Of a stretch of DNA of 64,000 nt, positions 49,618-57,223 are shown piece after piece; position 1 is the stretch's first letter, and the number at the start of each line of letters is the position of its first letter. Both the position numbers and the translations under genes were made by a program. Origin of the DNA: an uncultured Myxococcales bacterium (GTDB lineage Bacteria; Myxococcota; Myxococcia; Myxococcales; Myxococcaceae). The stretch is taken from assembly GCA_937980205.1 (NCBI GenBank), contig CALJKW010000023.1, positions 33,714-97,713 on the forward strand. Reading direction: 5' to 3'. A model generated the notes under the pieces. It worked only from the letters and a program-made list of their open reading frames with translations. It searched no databases and was not told where the DNA came from.

Positions 49618-49931
49618 GGCGCTTGCCGTTGTTCGTGCTGCTCGCGGCGCTCACCGCCCGCGCCGACATCGACCCCGACAAGGTCCCGGCGGAGCTGCGC
49701 GAGAGCTTCGAGGTCTTCCGCGTGCGGTGCAGCAAGTGCCACACGCTCTCGAAGCCGTACAACGTCAGGCTGCCGCCCGACGGCTGGGCCCGCTACGTCC
49801 AGAAGATGAAGCGGCGGCAGGGGTCCGGCATCAACGACGAGAACGGAGCGAAGATTCTCGCGTTCCTGTTGTGGCTCGAGCCGAGGAAGGACGGGGAGCC
49901 GGAGCCCGCGAGGGACGGTGGGACTCGATGA
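49614..49931 (+). CDS. Small exported CXXCH protein (cytochrome c-like)
   Basis: 105 residues from GTG 49614, overlapping the kinase stop (GTGA). Signal peptide LPLFVLLAALTARA, then DIDPDKVPAELRESFEVFRVRCSKCHTLSKPYN with a canonical CXXCH near residue 41. A downstream Met (KMKRR) could be the distal heme ligand. It is the fifth gene of the operon. Its stop at 49931 meets the next gene, on the opposite strand, within two bases. Confidence 0.75.
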   Translation: MRRLPLFVLLAALTARADIDPDKVPAELRESFEVFRVRCSKCHTLSKPYNVRLPPDGWARYVQKMKRRQGSGINDENGAKILAFLLWLEPRKDGEPEPARDGGTR

Positions 49932-49932
49932 T

Positions 49933-50808
49933 TCACTGCACGGCGACGACGCGCTCTGCCTTGCGCGGCGCGCCCACGAACCCGCCGAGCTGGGCGGCGA
50001 TGAGGCCGAGGAGCAAGGCGCCGAAGACGCCCCAGAACACCTTGCCGGTCGCATCGGCGGCCTTCAGCGCCGTCGTCTGCGCCTGCTGCGCGGTCTGATT
50101 CACCTGCGCCTCGATGCGGTTGGCGAGGTCGTCGACGTCCTGCTGCTCCATGCCGGTGTTGCGCGTGAGCGAGTCGACGAGCATCTGGCGGTCGACCTTG
50201 CCGGTCGTCGCCACGCTCTGCGCGATGTCGCGCGTGGTGGCCTGCAGCTGATCCGCGGTGATCTCCGGCTTGCCTTCCGCGCGCAGCCGCTCGTTCACCG
50301 GCTGCAGCAGCCGATCGGCGTCGAGGTTCAGCTTCTCCGCCTGCTCGCCGACGGCGGGAGCGGCCATTCCGACCGCCTTCGTGCCCGCCTCGACGACCTT
50401 GCCGGCGCCCGAGAACACGGCGCCGAAGAAGTTGCCGACCATCCACAAGCCGGCGACGGTGACGAGGCCCCAGACGACGAGGCCGTGCAGCGCGCCGCCG
50501 CCGCGCGAGAGGGCGCCCGAACCGCGCGCGGCGACGAAGCCGCCGACGAAGAGCGCGATGAGCGGGACGATGAGGCTCCAGATGCCGGTGAAGATGCCCG
50601 AGCCCTTCACCGAGCCGGGCGAGTCGGGGTTCACCGTCGACAGCCCGAGCGCGAGGCCGAGCGCGTACAAGAGGATCCAGATGCCGAGCGCCGAGACGAC
50701 GCCGGCAAAGACGGCGCCCCAGCTGAACTTGATGGGAATAGAGGGAATGACCGGCCCGCGCGCGGTGGTCGCCCGGTACGTTCCAGAATCGATGGTTTGA
50801 GTAGGCAT
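49933..50808 (-). CDS. Multi-pass membrane protein, unknown
   Basis: 291 residues; a strong ribosome site AGGAGAG precedes ATG 50808. After a short polar lead come four hydrophobic helices (AVFAGVVSALGIWILLYALGLALG, IWSLIVPLIALFVGGFVAARG, LHGLVVWGLVTVAGLWMVGNFFG, and a final VFWGVFGALLLGLIAAQLGGFVG). Between helices three and four lies a long amphipathic region (about 120-245) with Ala/Asp/Gln helices. I do not recognise a family. It is opposite to the heme operon with a 1-base gap, so terminators must be internal. Confidence 0.7.
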   Translation of the reverse strand: MPTQTIDSGTYRATTARGPVIPSIPIKFSWGAVFAGVVSALGIWILLYALGLALGLSTVNPDSPGSVKGSGIFTGIWSLIVPLIALFVGGFVAARGSGALSRGGGALHGLVVWGLVTVAGLWMVGNFFGAVFSGAGKVVEAGTKAVGMAAPAVGEQAEKLNLDADRLLQPVNERLRAEGKPEITADQLQATTRDIAQSVATTGKVDRQMLVDSLTRNTGMEQQDVDDLANRIEAQVNQTAQQAQTTALKAADATGKVFWGVFGALLLGLIAAQLGGFVGAPRKAERVVAVQ

Positions 50809-50996
50809 GACAGCTCTCCTGATCGCCCGACGAGGCATCGGTCGTGCCACGACGGAACCGCGCGCGATCAGGTAACGGCGCATTGCGTCGCGCCGGCGCA
50901 CGCTCGCCCCAGAGGGCGATGCTGTCACCCGCGGCGATCTCCGCGTCATCCCTCGGTCGGTCGCGTGCGCGCGGCTTGCAACCTTGGGCCTACGAG
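50809..50996. other. 188-base divergent promoter region
   Basis: Lies between the membrane protein and the Omp85 gene. It must hold two divergent promoters. An in-frame extension of the Omp85 gene to 50844 is open but Arg-rich and without a signal, so I read this stretch as noncoding. No clear operator was seen. Confidence 0.4.
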
Positions 50997-52433
50997 ATGG
51001 TCCTCGCCCTCGCGGTGCTGATGTCACTTTCGGCGAATCCTCCCGGCACGCCGAAGCCGTCGATGGGGGCCCCGTCGGACAAGCCCGGCCACAACGACCC
51101 GTTCGGCACGATGGCCGGAAAGGTCGAAGAGGCAGAGAGCCAGGCGGAAGAGGTCTCCGTGCGTGTCGCTCCGCGCATCGAGCGCATTCACATCGTCGGC
51201 AACGAGAGCGCCACCGACGTGCATATCCGCGATCACCTCATGATCCACGAGGGCGACGAGCTCGACGACGACAAGGTGAAGCTGTCTCGCGTGCGCCTGA
51301 TGCAGCTCGGCATCTTCGAGGCCGTCGACGCCGAGGTGAAGCCGGCCGAGAACGGTCGCGACGCGGTCGTCACCCTCTCGGTGAAGGAGAAGAACCGGTT
51401 CGTGATCACCGACCTGCTCTACGGCTCGACGCGGCAGGTGCCGTTCTACGCGGCGGCCGGCATCGCGGTGCACGACTTCCTCAACAGCAACGTGTCGTTC
51501 TCGACCGGCGCGATCTACGGCGGCCCGGACCGGTACGGCGGCCGCCTCACCCTCTACCTGCCGGACCTCAACGTCAACCGGACGTCGTTCATCGCCGGCC
51601 TGCAGGTGCTCGGGCAGCGCAACGTCGAGAACGCGTGCGGCGACGTCGCGTGCTGGCAGCAGGGCATCCGCCTCGACTACGTGCGGCTCGGCGGCCAGCT
51701 CAACTTCGGCTTTCGCCTCGGCCGCTACCAGCGCTTCGTCTTCGGCTACCGCTACGAGCACCTCAACGCCGGCTACAGCGAGGACGTGAGAGACCGCGTC
51801 GGCGAGGGCCTGTTGCCGCCGCCGACCGACGCGACGCTGCCGTACATCCACCGCGGGCAGTCGCGCATCTCGGGCGTCGTCTTCGCGTTCGACCGCGACG
51901 CGCGCAACGAGACGTTCCTTCCGACGCGCGGCTCGCGCGTGCAGGCCGAGGTTCGGCTCTCCTCGCGCGCGATGGGCAGCTCGTACGAGTACGCGCGCTT
52001 CATGGTGCAGTACGAGCAGTGGATTCCGCAGGGCGGAGGGCGCGCGTGGCGCCTCGACTTCGCCGGCGGCCTCGTGCAGGGCGACGCGCCGTTCTTCGAG
52101 CGGTTCTACGCCGCCGACTGGTCGTACTTCGCGATCGGCGCCGCGACCCCACGCCTCTACGACATGAACTTCTCGCCCGACCCGCGCTACGACCGGATGC
52201 TCGCGCTCGTCGGAACCGAGTACGACTTCCCGCTGTGGCGCACGCCGAGCTTCTTCTTGAAGCGCGGCTACCTCGCGGCAGGCCTCAGGTTCGTCTACAC
52301 GGCGGCGCAGCCGGGCGCGTCGTTCACCATGCTGTCGAAGGTGCCGCTGTCGACGGACCTCGCGCTGCGCGTGGAGTCTCCCTTCGGCATCGTGAGCTTC
52401 TCGCTCGGCTACCTCACCGACCTCATCTTCTGA
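50997..52433 (+). CDS. Omp85/BamA-superfamily outer membrane protein with one POTRA
   Basis: 478 residues from ATG 50997 with a signal-like start (MVLALAVLMSLSA). Residues about 50-120 form one POTRA domain (IERIHIVGNESATDVHIRDHL, LSRVRLMQLGIFEAVDAEV). From about 130 a 16-strand style barrel follows (RFVFGYRYEHLNAGY, GRAWRLDFAGGLVQG, AGLRFVYTAAQPGASF) ending with ...SLGYLTDLIF, with Phe at the C-terminus. BamA usually has five POTRA domains, so this is a minimal Omp85 relative, such as a TamA-like or patatin-associated translocator. Substrate unknown. Confidence 0.85.
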   Translation: MVLALAVLMSLSANPPGTPKPSMGAPSDKPGHNDPFGTMAGKVEEAESQAEEVSVRVAPRIERIHIVGNESATDVHIRDHLMIHEGDELDDDKVKLSRVRLMQLGIFEAVDAEVKPAENGRDAVVTLSVKEKNRFVITDLLYGSTRQVPFYAAAGIAVHDFLNSNVSFSTGAIYGGPDRYGGRLTLYLPDLNVNRTSFIAGLQVLGQRNVENACGDVACWQQGIRLDYVRLGGQLNFGFRLGRYQRFVFGYRYEHLNAGYSEDVRDRVGEGLLPPPTDATLPYIHRGQSRISGVVFAFDRDARNETFLPTRGSRVQAEVRLSSRAMGSSYEYARFMVQYEQWIPQGGGRAWRLDFAGGLVQGDAPFFERFYAADWSYFAIGAATPRLYDMNFSPDPRYDRMLALVGTEYDFPLWRTPSFFLKRGYLAAGLRFVYTAAQPGASFTMLSKVPLSTDLALRVESPFGIVSFSLGYLTDLIF

Positions 52434-52451
52434 AGTAGGGTTCGGTTCGAG

Positions 52452-53507
52452 ATGTCGGACGGTACGGTCCTCGCGGTGCTGCCGCGCGTGGTTCTCGGGT
52501 GGCTCGGTCAGAACGGCGTCGACGCCATGGCGCTCGCCGCCGAGGCCGGCCTCGAGCAGATGGGCTGGGAGGACGCCGACGAGCGCGTGCCTCGCGCGAA
52601 GGTCGACGCGCTGTGGAACGCGGCGGTGCGCGAGACGAAGGACGGAGCGCTCGGCCTGCGCATCGCCGAGGCGCTGCCTCCGAACAACGGCGGGGCGATG
52701 CAGGTGGTCGCGCTGTCCGCGCCGACCGTCGAGGCGGGCCTCAAGCACGTCTGCCGGTTCTGGGGGCTCATCAACGACGCCGTCGAGACGGCGGTGGCGC
52801 ACCGCGGCGGCCGGTTCGTGTTCACGCAGCGGCCGAAGAACGGCGTGCAGCTCGCGCGGCCGTGGCTCGATCTGACCGCGTACGTGCTGCTCGACTCGGG
52901 GCTCAAGGCGTTCACGAAGGCCGAGCGGCCGCTCGAGGTGGTGCTGCCGTACGCGCGCGATCGCTTCTCCGACGAGGTGGAGGCCGCGTTGAAGGCTCCC
53001 GTCCGGTACCAAGGCGCGCAGCTCGAGCTCGCCTTCCGGCCCGAGGTGGCATCGACGCCGCTGTCGACGGCGAACCCCGCGCTGCACAACGTGGTCGCCG
53101 CGCACGCGGAGGCGGCCTTGTCGCGGCTGCTGCGGGAGAAGACTCCCGAGGTGGATCCGTCGGCGCTGATCTCCGAGGTGCGCGCTGCCGTCGTCGCGCG
53201 GCTCGAGGCCGGTGACGCGAACCTGCCCGACGTCGCCGAGGCGGTCGGGCTGTCCGCGCGCACGCTGCAGCGGCGGTTGTCGGAGGCGGGCACTTCGCTG
53301 CGCGAGCTCGTCGACGCCGCCCGCCGCGAGGCCGCGCTCGAGGAGCTCAGGCGCGACGACGTCAGCATCACCGAGGTCGCGTTCCTGCTCGGCTTCTCGG
53401 AGACCAGCGCGTTCGATCGTGCGTTCCGAAGGTGGACGGGCAAGGCGCCGGCCGAGTACCGCGCCTCATCCGAGCTCCGCCACCGAAGCGACTCTCATTC
53501 ACCCTGA
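52452..53507 (+). CDS. AraC-type transcriptional regulator with OruR/arabinose-binding-like N-domain
   Basis: 351 residues. The N-terminal 200 residues (VDAMALAAEAGLEQMGWEDADERVPRAKV, GLRIAEALPPNNGGAMQVV, a Leu-rich helix) match the ligand-sensing domain of AraC proteins that act on lipids or amino acids (OruR type). The C-terminal two HTHs are at about 255-340 (NLPDVAEAVGLSARTLQRRL and ITEVAFLLGFSETSAFDRAFRRWTGKAPAEYR). It starts 18 bases after the Omp85 stop and is probably cotranscribed. The last codons and the TGA come from repeat copy D. Confidence 0.88.
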   Translation: MSDGTVLAVLPRVVLGWLGQNGVDAMALAAEAGLEQMGWEDADERVPRAKVDALWNAAVRETKDGALGLRIAEALPPNNGGAMQVVALSAPTVEAGLKHVCRFWGLINDAVETAVAHRGGRFVFTQRPKNGVQLARPWLDLTAYVLLDSGLKAFTKAERPLEVVLPYARDRFSDEVEAALKAPVRYQGAQLELAFRPEVASTPLSTANPALHNVVAAHAEAALSRLLREKTPEVDPSALISEVRAAVVARLEAGDANLPDVAEAVGLSARTLQRRLSEAGTSLRELVDAARREAALEELRRDDVSITEVAFLLGFSETSAFDRAFRRWTGKAPAEYRASSELRHRSDSHSP

Positions 53508-53588
53508 GCGGAGCGGCCGCGAGGCGGACGCGCAGTCGAAGGCGTCCGCATCGCCCGCACGGGCCGCTTCGACTCCGGCGCGTGAGCT
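53500..53588. repeat. Intergenic palindromic repeat, copy D
   Basis: CACCCTGAGCGGAGCGGCCGC...GCAGTCGAAGGCGTCCG (53500-53549) with the inverted partner GGGCCGCTTCGACTCCGGC (53561-53579). The TGA stop of the AraC gene lies in its CCCTGAGC. It is followed by the promoter region of the COQ4-like gene. Confidence 0.7.
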
Positions 53589-53667
53589 GGCGTGCGGCGC
53601 ATTCGGTCAACCCACCGTGGCGCGTGCGGTCGCGCAGCGTTTGCGCGCGGCCGGCATTCTTCCCGGC

Positions 53668-54171
53668 ATGAACGCACTCAATGTCTCCGCCGCGGTCCAG
53701 CAGTACCTCGACGAGAACGGGTTCACCGTCGAGGAGTACACGAAGCCGTACGTCGAGCTCGGCGTCGGCCCGTTTCACTTCAAGATGAAGAACGGCCCCG
53801 ACCGGCAGAAGGCGATTCCGATGCACGACATGCATCACGTCGCGACCGGCTACGGGACGGACCTGGTCGGCGAGGCCGAGGTCGGCATGTGGGAGCTCCG
53901 GGCCGGCTGCACGAACGCGTTCCTGGTCGCCATCAACCTGACGGCAGTGATCGTCGGCATGGTGCTGTCTCCCGCGCGCATGTGGCGGGCGTTCAAGGCG
54001 GCCCGCGGCGCCACGTCGCTGTACGTGCTCGGGCGCGACCGCGCGGAGCTGGGCGCGATGAGCGTCGGCGAGCTGCGTCGGCTGATCGGAGTGCCGGAGC
54101 AGGGCGTCGCGAACCCCGCCGAGCGCCGCCTGCACGGCGGAGCCCCCAAGCAGGCCGCCCAGCGCGCCTGA
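53668..54171 (+). CDS. COQ4-like protein
   Basis: 167 residues from ATG 53668. The signature HDMHHVATGYGTDLVGE gives exactly H-D-x-x-H-x(11)-E, the metal-binding motif of COQ4, which takes part in ubiquinone biosynthesis as decarboxylase/hydroxylase or scaffold. A short N-terminal lead and a hydrophobic helix (FLVAINLTAVIVGMVLS) complete the pattern. The protein is short compared with eukaryotic COQ4 (about 230 residues), as are bacterial relatives. No other quinone genes are adjacent. Lipid or quinone metabolism at the membrane is the inference. Confidence 0.75.
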   Translation: MNALNVSAAVQQYLDENGFTVEEYTKPYVELGVGPFHFKMKNGPDRQKAIPMHDMHHVATGYGTDLVGEAEVGMWELRAGCTNAFLVAINLTAVIVGMVLSPARMWRAFKAARGATSLYVLGRDRAELGAMSVGELRRLIGVPEQGVANPAERRLHGGAPKQAAQRA

Positions 54172-54180
54172 AATGCCGCG

Positions 54181-54199
54181 CAAATTCGCTTACAAATTC
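54181..54199. repeat. Two direct CAAATTC repeats
   Basis: CAAATTC at 54181-54187 and again at 54193-54199 (12-base spacing) in a locally A/T-richer gap before the next gene. They could be a regulator site or part of a promoter; evidence is only the repeat itself. Confidence 0.35.
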
Positions 54200-54231
54200 A
54201 GCCTCGGAAGGCGCGCGAGAAATGGGATCAC

Positions 54232-54969
54232 ATGCGCGTCCTCCCGGGAACCCCTCTTCCGCCGAGCCTCACGCCGCAGCTGCAGGGCGACAAGCGGCCG
54301 GACAGGCGCGACCGCGCGACGATTCGCATCGTCACGTTCAACGACGACTTCACGGACAAGAAGACCGACCTGCCGCGCGTCCACGGCGGCGTGGTGATGG
54401 TTCAGGAAGCGAAGAACGTGAACGTGCACGGCGCGGTGAACCAGCGCCGCTACGACGTCTTCCAGAACCGCGAGGACGACGCGCACGCGGGCTCGGCGCT
54501 GTACTGGAAGCACGATCGGTTTCGCGTCACCGGCCGCGGGCAACAGCTGCTCGCGAAGGCCGACGGCAACGACGACATGCTGGACCGGCACATCACCTGG
54601 TCGGACCTGAAGGTCCGTGGCAAAGACGTGAACGTGCGCATGGCGTCGGCGCACCGGCCTCCGGGTGATGAGAAGGACGAGTGGGCCGAGTTCGACCGCG
54701 GCCTGGTGCAGTTCGCGAAGCAGGCGCGGCGCGACGGCATCCCCGTCGTCATCGGCATGGACATCAACATGCGCGACCCCAAGCGCATCCGCGAGCTCGA
54801 GCGGAAGACCGGCCTCGAGTGGCATCGGCCGCCCGGCTCCATCGACGGCTTCCTCACCAGCCCGAACATCCGCTTCAACGTGAAGCCGCACCGCGAGAAG
54901 GACAGGTTCAGCGAGGGCCACAGCCCCGTCGCCGCGAGCATCACCGTGTTCGAATCGCGATCTCGCTGA
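54232..54969 (+). CDS. Endonuclease/exonuclease/phosphatase-fold protein, cytoplasmic type
   Basis: 245 residues, no signal peptide. Motifs: IRIVTFNDDFTDKK (N of the metal motif), VMVQEAKN (Glu), MASAHRPPGD (His), VVIGMDINMRD (D and N), GSIDGFLTS (Asp) and SEGHSPVAAS (Ser-x-x-His). So the metal and catalytic residues of the EEP fold are mostly present, unlike the 15691 protein. It could cleave nucleic acids or phosphate esters. It is downstream of the COQ4-like gene by 60 bases. Confidence 0.78.
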   Translation: MRVLPGTPLPPSLTPQLQGDKRPDRRDRATIRIVTFNDDFTDKKTDLPRVHGGVVMVQEAKNVNVHGAVNQRRYDVFQNREDDAHAGSALYWKHDRFRVTGRGQQLLAKADGNDDMLDRHITWSDLKVRGKDVNVRMASAHRPPGDEKDEWAEFDRGLVQFAKQARRDGIPVVIGMDINMRDPKRIRELERKTGLEWHRPPGSIDGFLTSPNIRFNVKPHREKDRFSEGHSPVAASITVFESRSR

Positions 54970-54972
54970 ACG

Positions 54973-55653
54973 TCAGAACGCGAAGATGACGTCGAGGCGC
55001 AACGCGAAGAGCCACGCGCCGAGGAGCAAGACTGGCGCCACGATCGAGATGCCGATCTCGAGCCCCGGCGCGCCGGAGAAGCTCCGCATCAGCGCCGCAC
55101 GCGCCGCGAACATCCACGGAAGGGCGACGAGCAGACCCAGCACCGGCAGTACGCCGACCGTGAACAGTGGCGCGCAAGACAGGCATGCCGCTGCGAAGCT
55201 CCGCCCCAACGGTGGCCGACTTCCGAGCAACGTCATCAACAGCCACTCGACGAGAGTGAAGGGAAGCGTCCACAGAACAAGCCATGCGCCGGTGAGGCCC
55301 AGGACCATCTCGACCACGTTGCGCGGAGTGTCGACCTGCAGCGCGATGAGTGCGGGAATGTCGATGAGGGCAATGAAGAGGAGCGCACCGATCGGCACAG
55401 CGATGCAGCGGAGAGCCGGCGCGGTTCGCAGATGCTGTCCCGTCTCCTGCGGCGCCGCCATGAGCGCCCACAGGAATCGCGCGAGGCGGCGTGGCCAACC
55501 GACGTCCTCGCTCCAGCCGGCTTTCGGGCGGCGCGCCACACAACTGACGCACCATCGCTCGCGGTCCTTGGCGAGGCACCAGGGGCAGCTCAGCGTTCCG
55601 CATCGCCGGCAGGCGGCGCCGAGCGGGAGGTCGTGCTCAGGGCACCGGTTCAA
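54973..55653 (-). CDS. Yip1-like membrane protein with zinc-ribbon N-terminus
   Basis: 226 residues. CPEHDLPLGAACRRCGTLSCPWCLAKDRERWCVSC (about 4-38) holds four CxxC-like pairs, a B-box or treble-clef zinc module. Four to five hydrophobic helices follow (LRCIAVPIGALLFIALIDIPALIAL, VEMVLGLTGAWLVLWTLP, CLSCAPLFTVGVLPVLGLLV, SIVAPVLLLGAWLFAL). A Yip1-like fold is a fair guess. Codon third positions are less G/C-rich than in neighbours. Its 5' end overlaps the upstream gene by 17 bases. Confidence 0.65.
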   Translation of the reverse strand: MNRCPEHDLPLGAACRRCGTLSCPWCLAKDRERWCVSCVARRPKAGWSEDVGWPRRLARFLWALMAAPQETGQHLRTAPALRCIAVPIGALLFIALIDIPALIALQVDTPRNVVEMVLGLTGAWLVLWTLPFTLVEWLLMTLLGSRPPLGRSFAAACLSCAPLFTVGVLPVLGLLVALPWMFAARAALMRSFSGAPGLEIGISIVAPVLLLGAWLFALRLDVIFAF

Positions 55654-57145
55654 CCTTGCCTCCTGCGAGGTCGACGAGGTGGGCGAGGAACTCGACTTCG
55701 CCCGTATCGAGCGCGGCGAGAGTCTCGGCTTCGAGCGACGCCAGCGGCCAACGTCCGAATGCCGTCCATGGTGAGCTCTCGCCGATCAGGGACCACCCGC
55801 GACGCGTGAGCTTGTCGGCGCGAGCGCGCAGTGCAGGTGACGCCGTCACGACGCTGGCCATGCGGATCCACGACGCACCGACCATGTGGTCGAGGATCCA
55901 GCCTCCATCGAGTAGACGCTCTCCGATGCGTGTCATGAGCGCTCCGATCCGCTTGCTCTCCGATGGAGTCCGCTGCTCCGTCAGCCACAGCCGTCCCAGC
56001 GGGTTCTCGTAGCCGGGAGGAAGGACGGCCTCCACGACCGTGTCCATATGTGGCGTTGCGGCCAGTTCGAGGATCGCGCGCTTTGGTGGAGCCCACGGGA
56101 GCGCACTGGCGCGTTCGAGCCATTCGAGTTGCTCGGCAGAAAGGGGCTCTGCGTTCCTCCCCTCGGTGCCGAGGAACCAGATCGTGATGAAGAGGTCCTT
56201 GCCGAGCAGCGGCACGACGGAGTTGCGCAGTCGCCGTCGCGCCTCCTCAGCGCGCGACGCAAACTCCGACGGAACCGACTCCGCCCCGAGGTTCGCGTAT
56301 GCGAGCAGGCGTCGCGCGAGTGGCGCGTCGTCGGTGACCGCCAGATCGTCCTCGATCCCCGATGAATCCGGGACGGGAGCCGGCACGCATGGATAGAGCC
56401 GGTCCTCGCCCAGTGACCCGTAGGTCCCCAGAACCTCGGACCCGCGTAAGTCGGGGGCGCCGGCGCCCTTCCACGCTGTAGCGAGCGCGTCCCAGAGTGG
56501 TTCGTGGCGGATCCGTGCCCGCCCTACCGCATGGAGGATCGAAACTTCGGGCGTGTTGCGGATGGCCGTGCGGTCGAGCTGCTCCAGCCTGCGGGCGATC
56601 TCGTCAGCGCTGCCGTCGTCGATCGCCCACGCAGCCCGCACGAGTGCGGCGGACTCTGGGTTCCCCTCGAGGAGCTTCGCGCACAGCTCGCGCTCACCCC
56701 GCGAGGAAGCGTCCATGGCCGCGCCGAGCCAGGCCTGTTTCGTGCGACCACGGTTCGGAACGAGAGCCCGGTAGCGCTCGTCGCTCACGAACGTGCGGAG
56801 AGTCCCGCACGAAGGGTCATCTCCCTGCTCGCAGGCCTGCGCGAGGTCGGTGATCGCCTGTCCCGGTGCGGTCTTGCAGTGCAGCAAGCCACTCACCCGA
56901 CAAGAGACGGCATCACGCAACTGACAGCCAAATCGCGCGGCGGTCTCGGCTTCCGTCTGTGCCCCACGAAGTCGGTACGCCCGCGCTGCTTCGAGACAGC
57001 GGGGTGCGTAGCCGGCTTGGCAACTCAGCATCAGCGGTTCTTCGCGAGCGATGTTCCACCCGTCCTGTGCTCGCTTCGCCAATGCACCTCCGACGCCGAC
57101 GGCGACGAGGGCAATGACGAACGCAAGCCGAAGCACGCGTGCCAC
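55637..57145 (-). CDS. Hypothetical exported protein with Sel1-like Cys repeats
   Basis: 502 residues. A hydrophobic start (VLRLAFVIALVAVGVGGALA) is a signal peptide or anchor. The next 100 residues have the Sel1-type Cys-spacing (CQAGYAPRCLEAARAYRLRG, CQLRDAVSCRVSGLLHC, CEQGDDPSCG). The rest is helical with no known domain (WLGAAMDASSRGERELC, LERASALPWAPP). Codon use is less G/C-biased than the surrounding genes. It is cotranscribed with the zinc-ribbon membrane protein (17-base overlap), which may be its partner. Confidence 0.6.
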   Translation of the reverse strand: MARVLRLAFVIALVAVGVGGALAKRAQDGWNIAREEPLMLSCQAGYAPRCLEAARAYRLRGAQTEAETAARFGCQLRDAVSCRVSGLLHCKTAPGQAITDLAQACEQGDDPSCGTLRTFVSDERYRALVPNRGRTKQAWLGAAMDASSRGERELCAKLLEGNPESAALVRAAWAIDDGSADEIARRLEQLDRTAIRNTPEVSILHAVGRARIRHEPLWDALATAWKGAGAPDLRGSEVLGTYGSLGEDRLYPCVPAPVPDSSGIEDDLAVTDDAPLARRLLAYANLGAESVPSEFASRAEEARRRLRNSVVPLLGKDLFITIWFLGTEGRNAEPLSAEQLEWLERASALPWAPPKRAILELAATPHMDTVVEAVLPPGYENPLGRLWLTEQRTPSESKRIGALMTRIGERLLDGGWILDHMVGASWIRMASVVTASPALRARADKLTRRGWSLIGESSPWTAFGRWPLASLEAETLAALDTGEVEFLAHLVDLAGGKVEPVP

Positions 57146-57223
57146 GCCGAGAGCTTACGACGCCCCGGTCAGCACGACGCTGTCCGAGAAGCCGAAGCAG
57201 CGCGACTGAGCTACACCGGCAGC

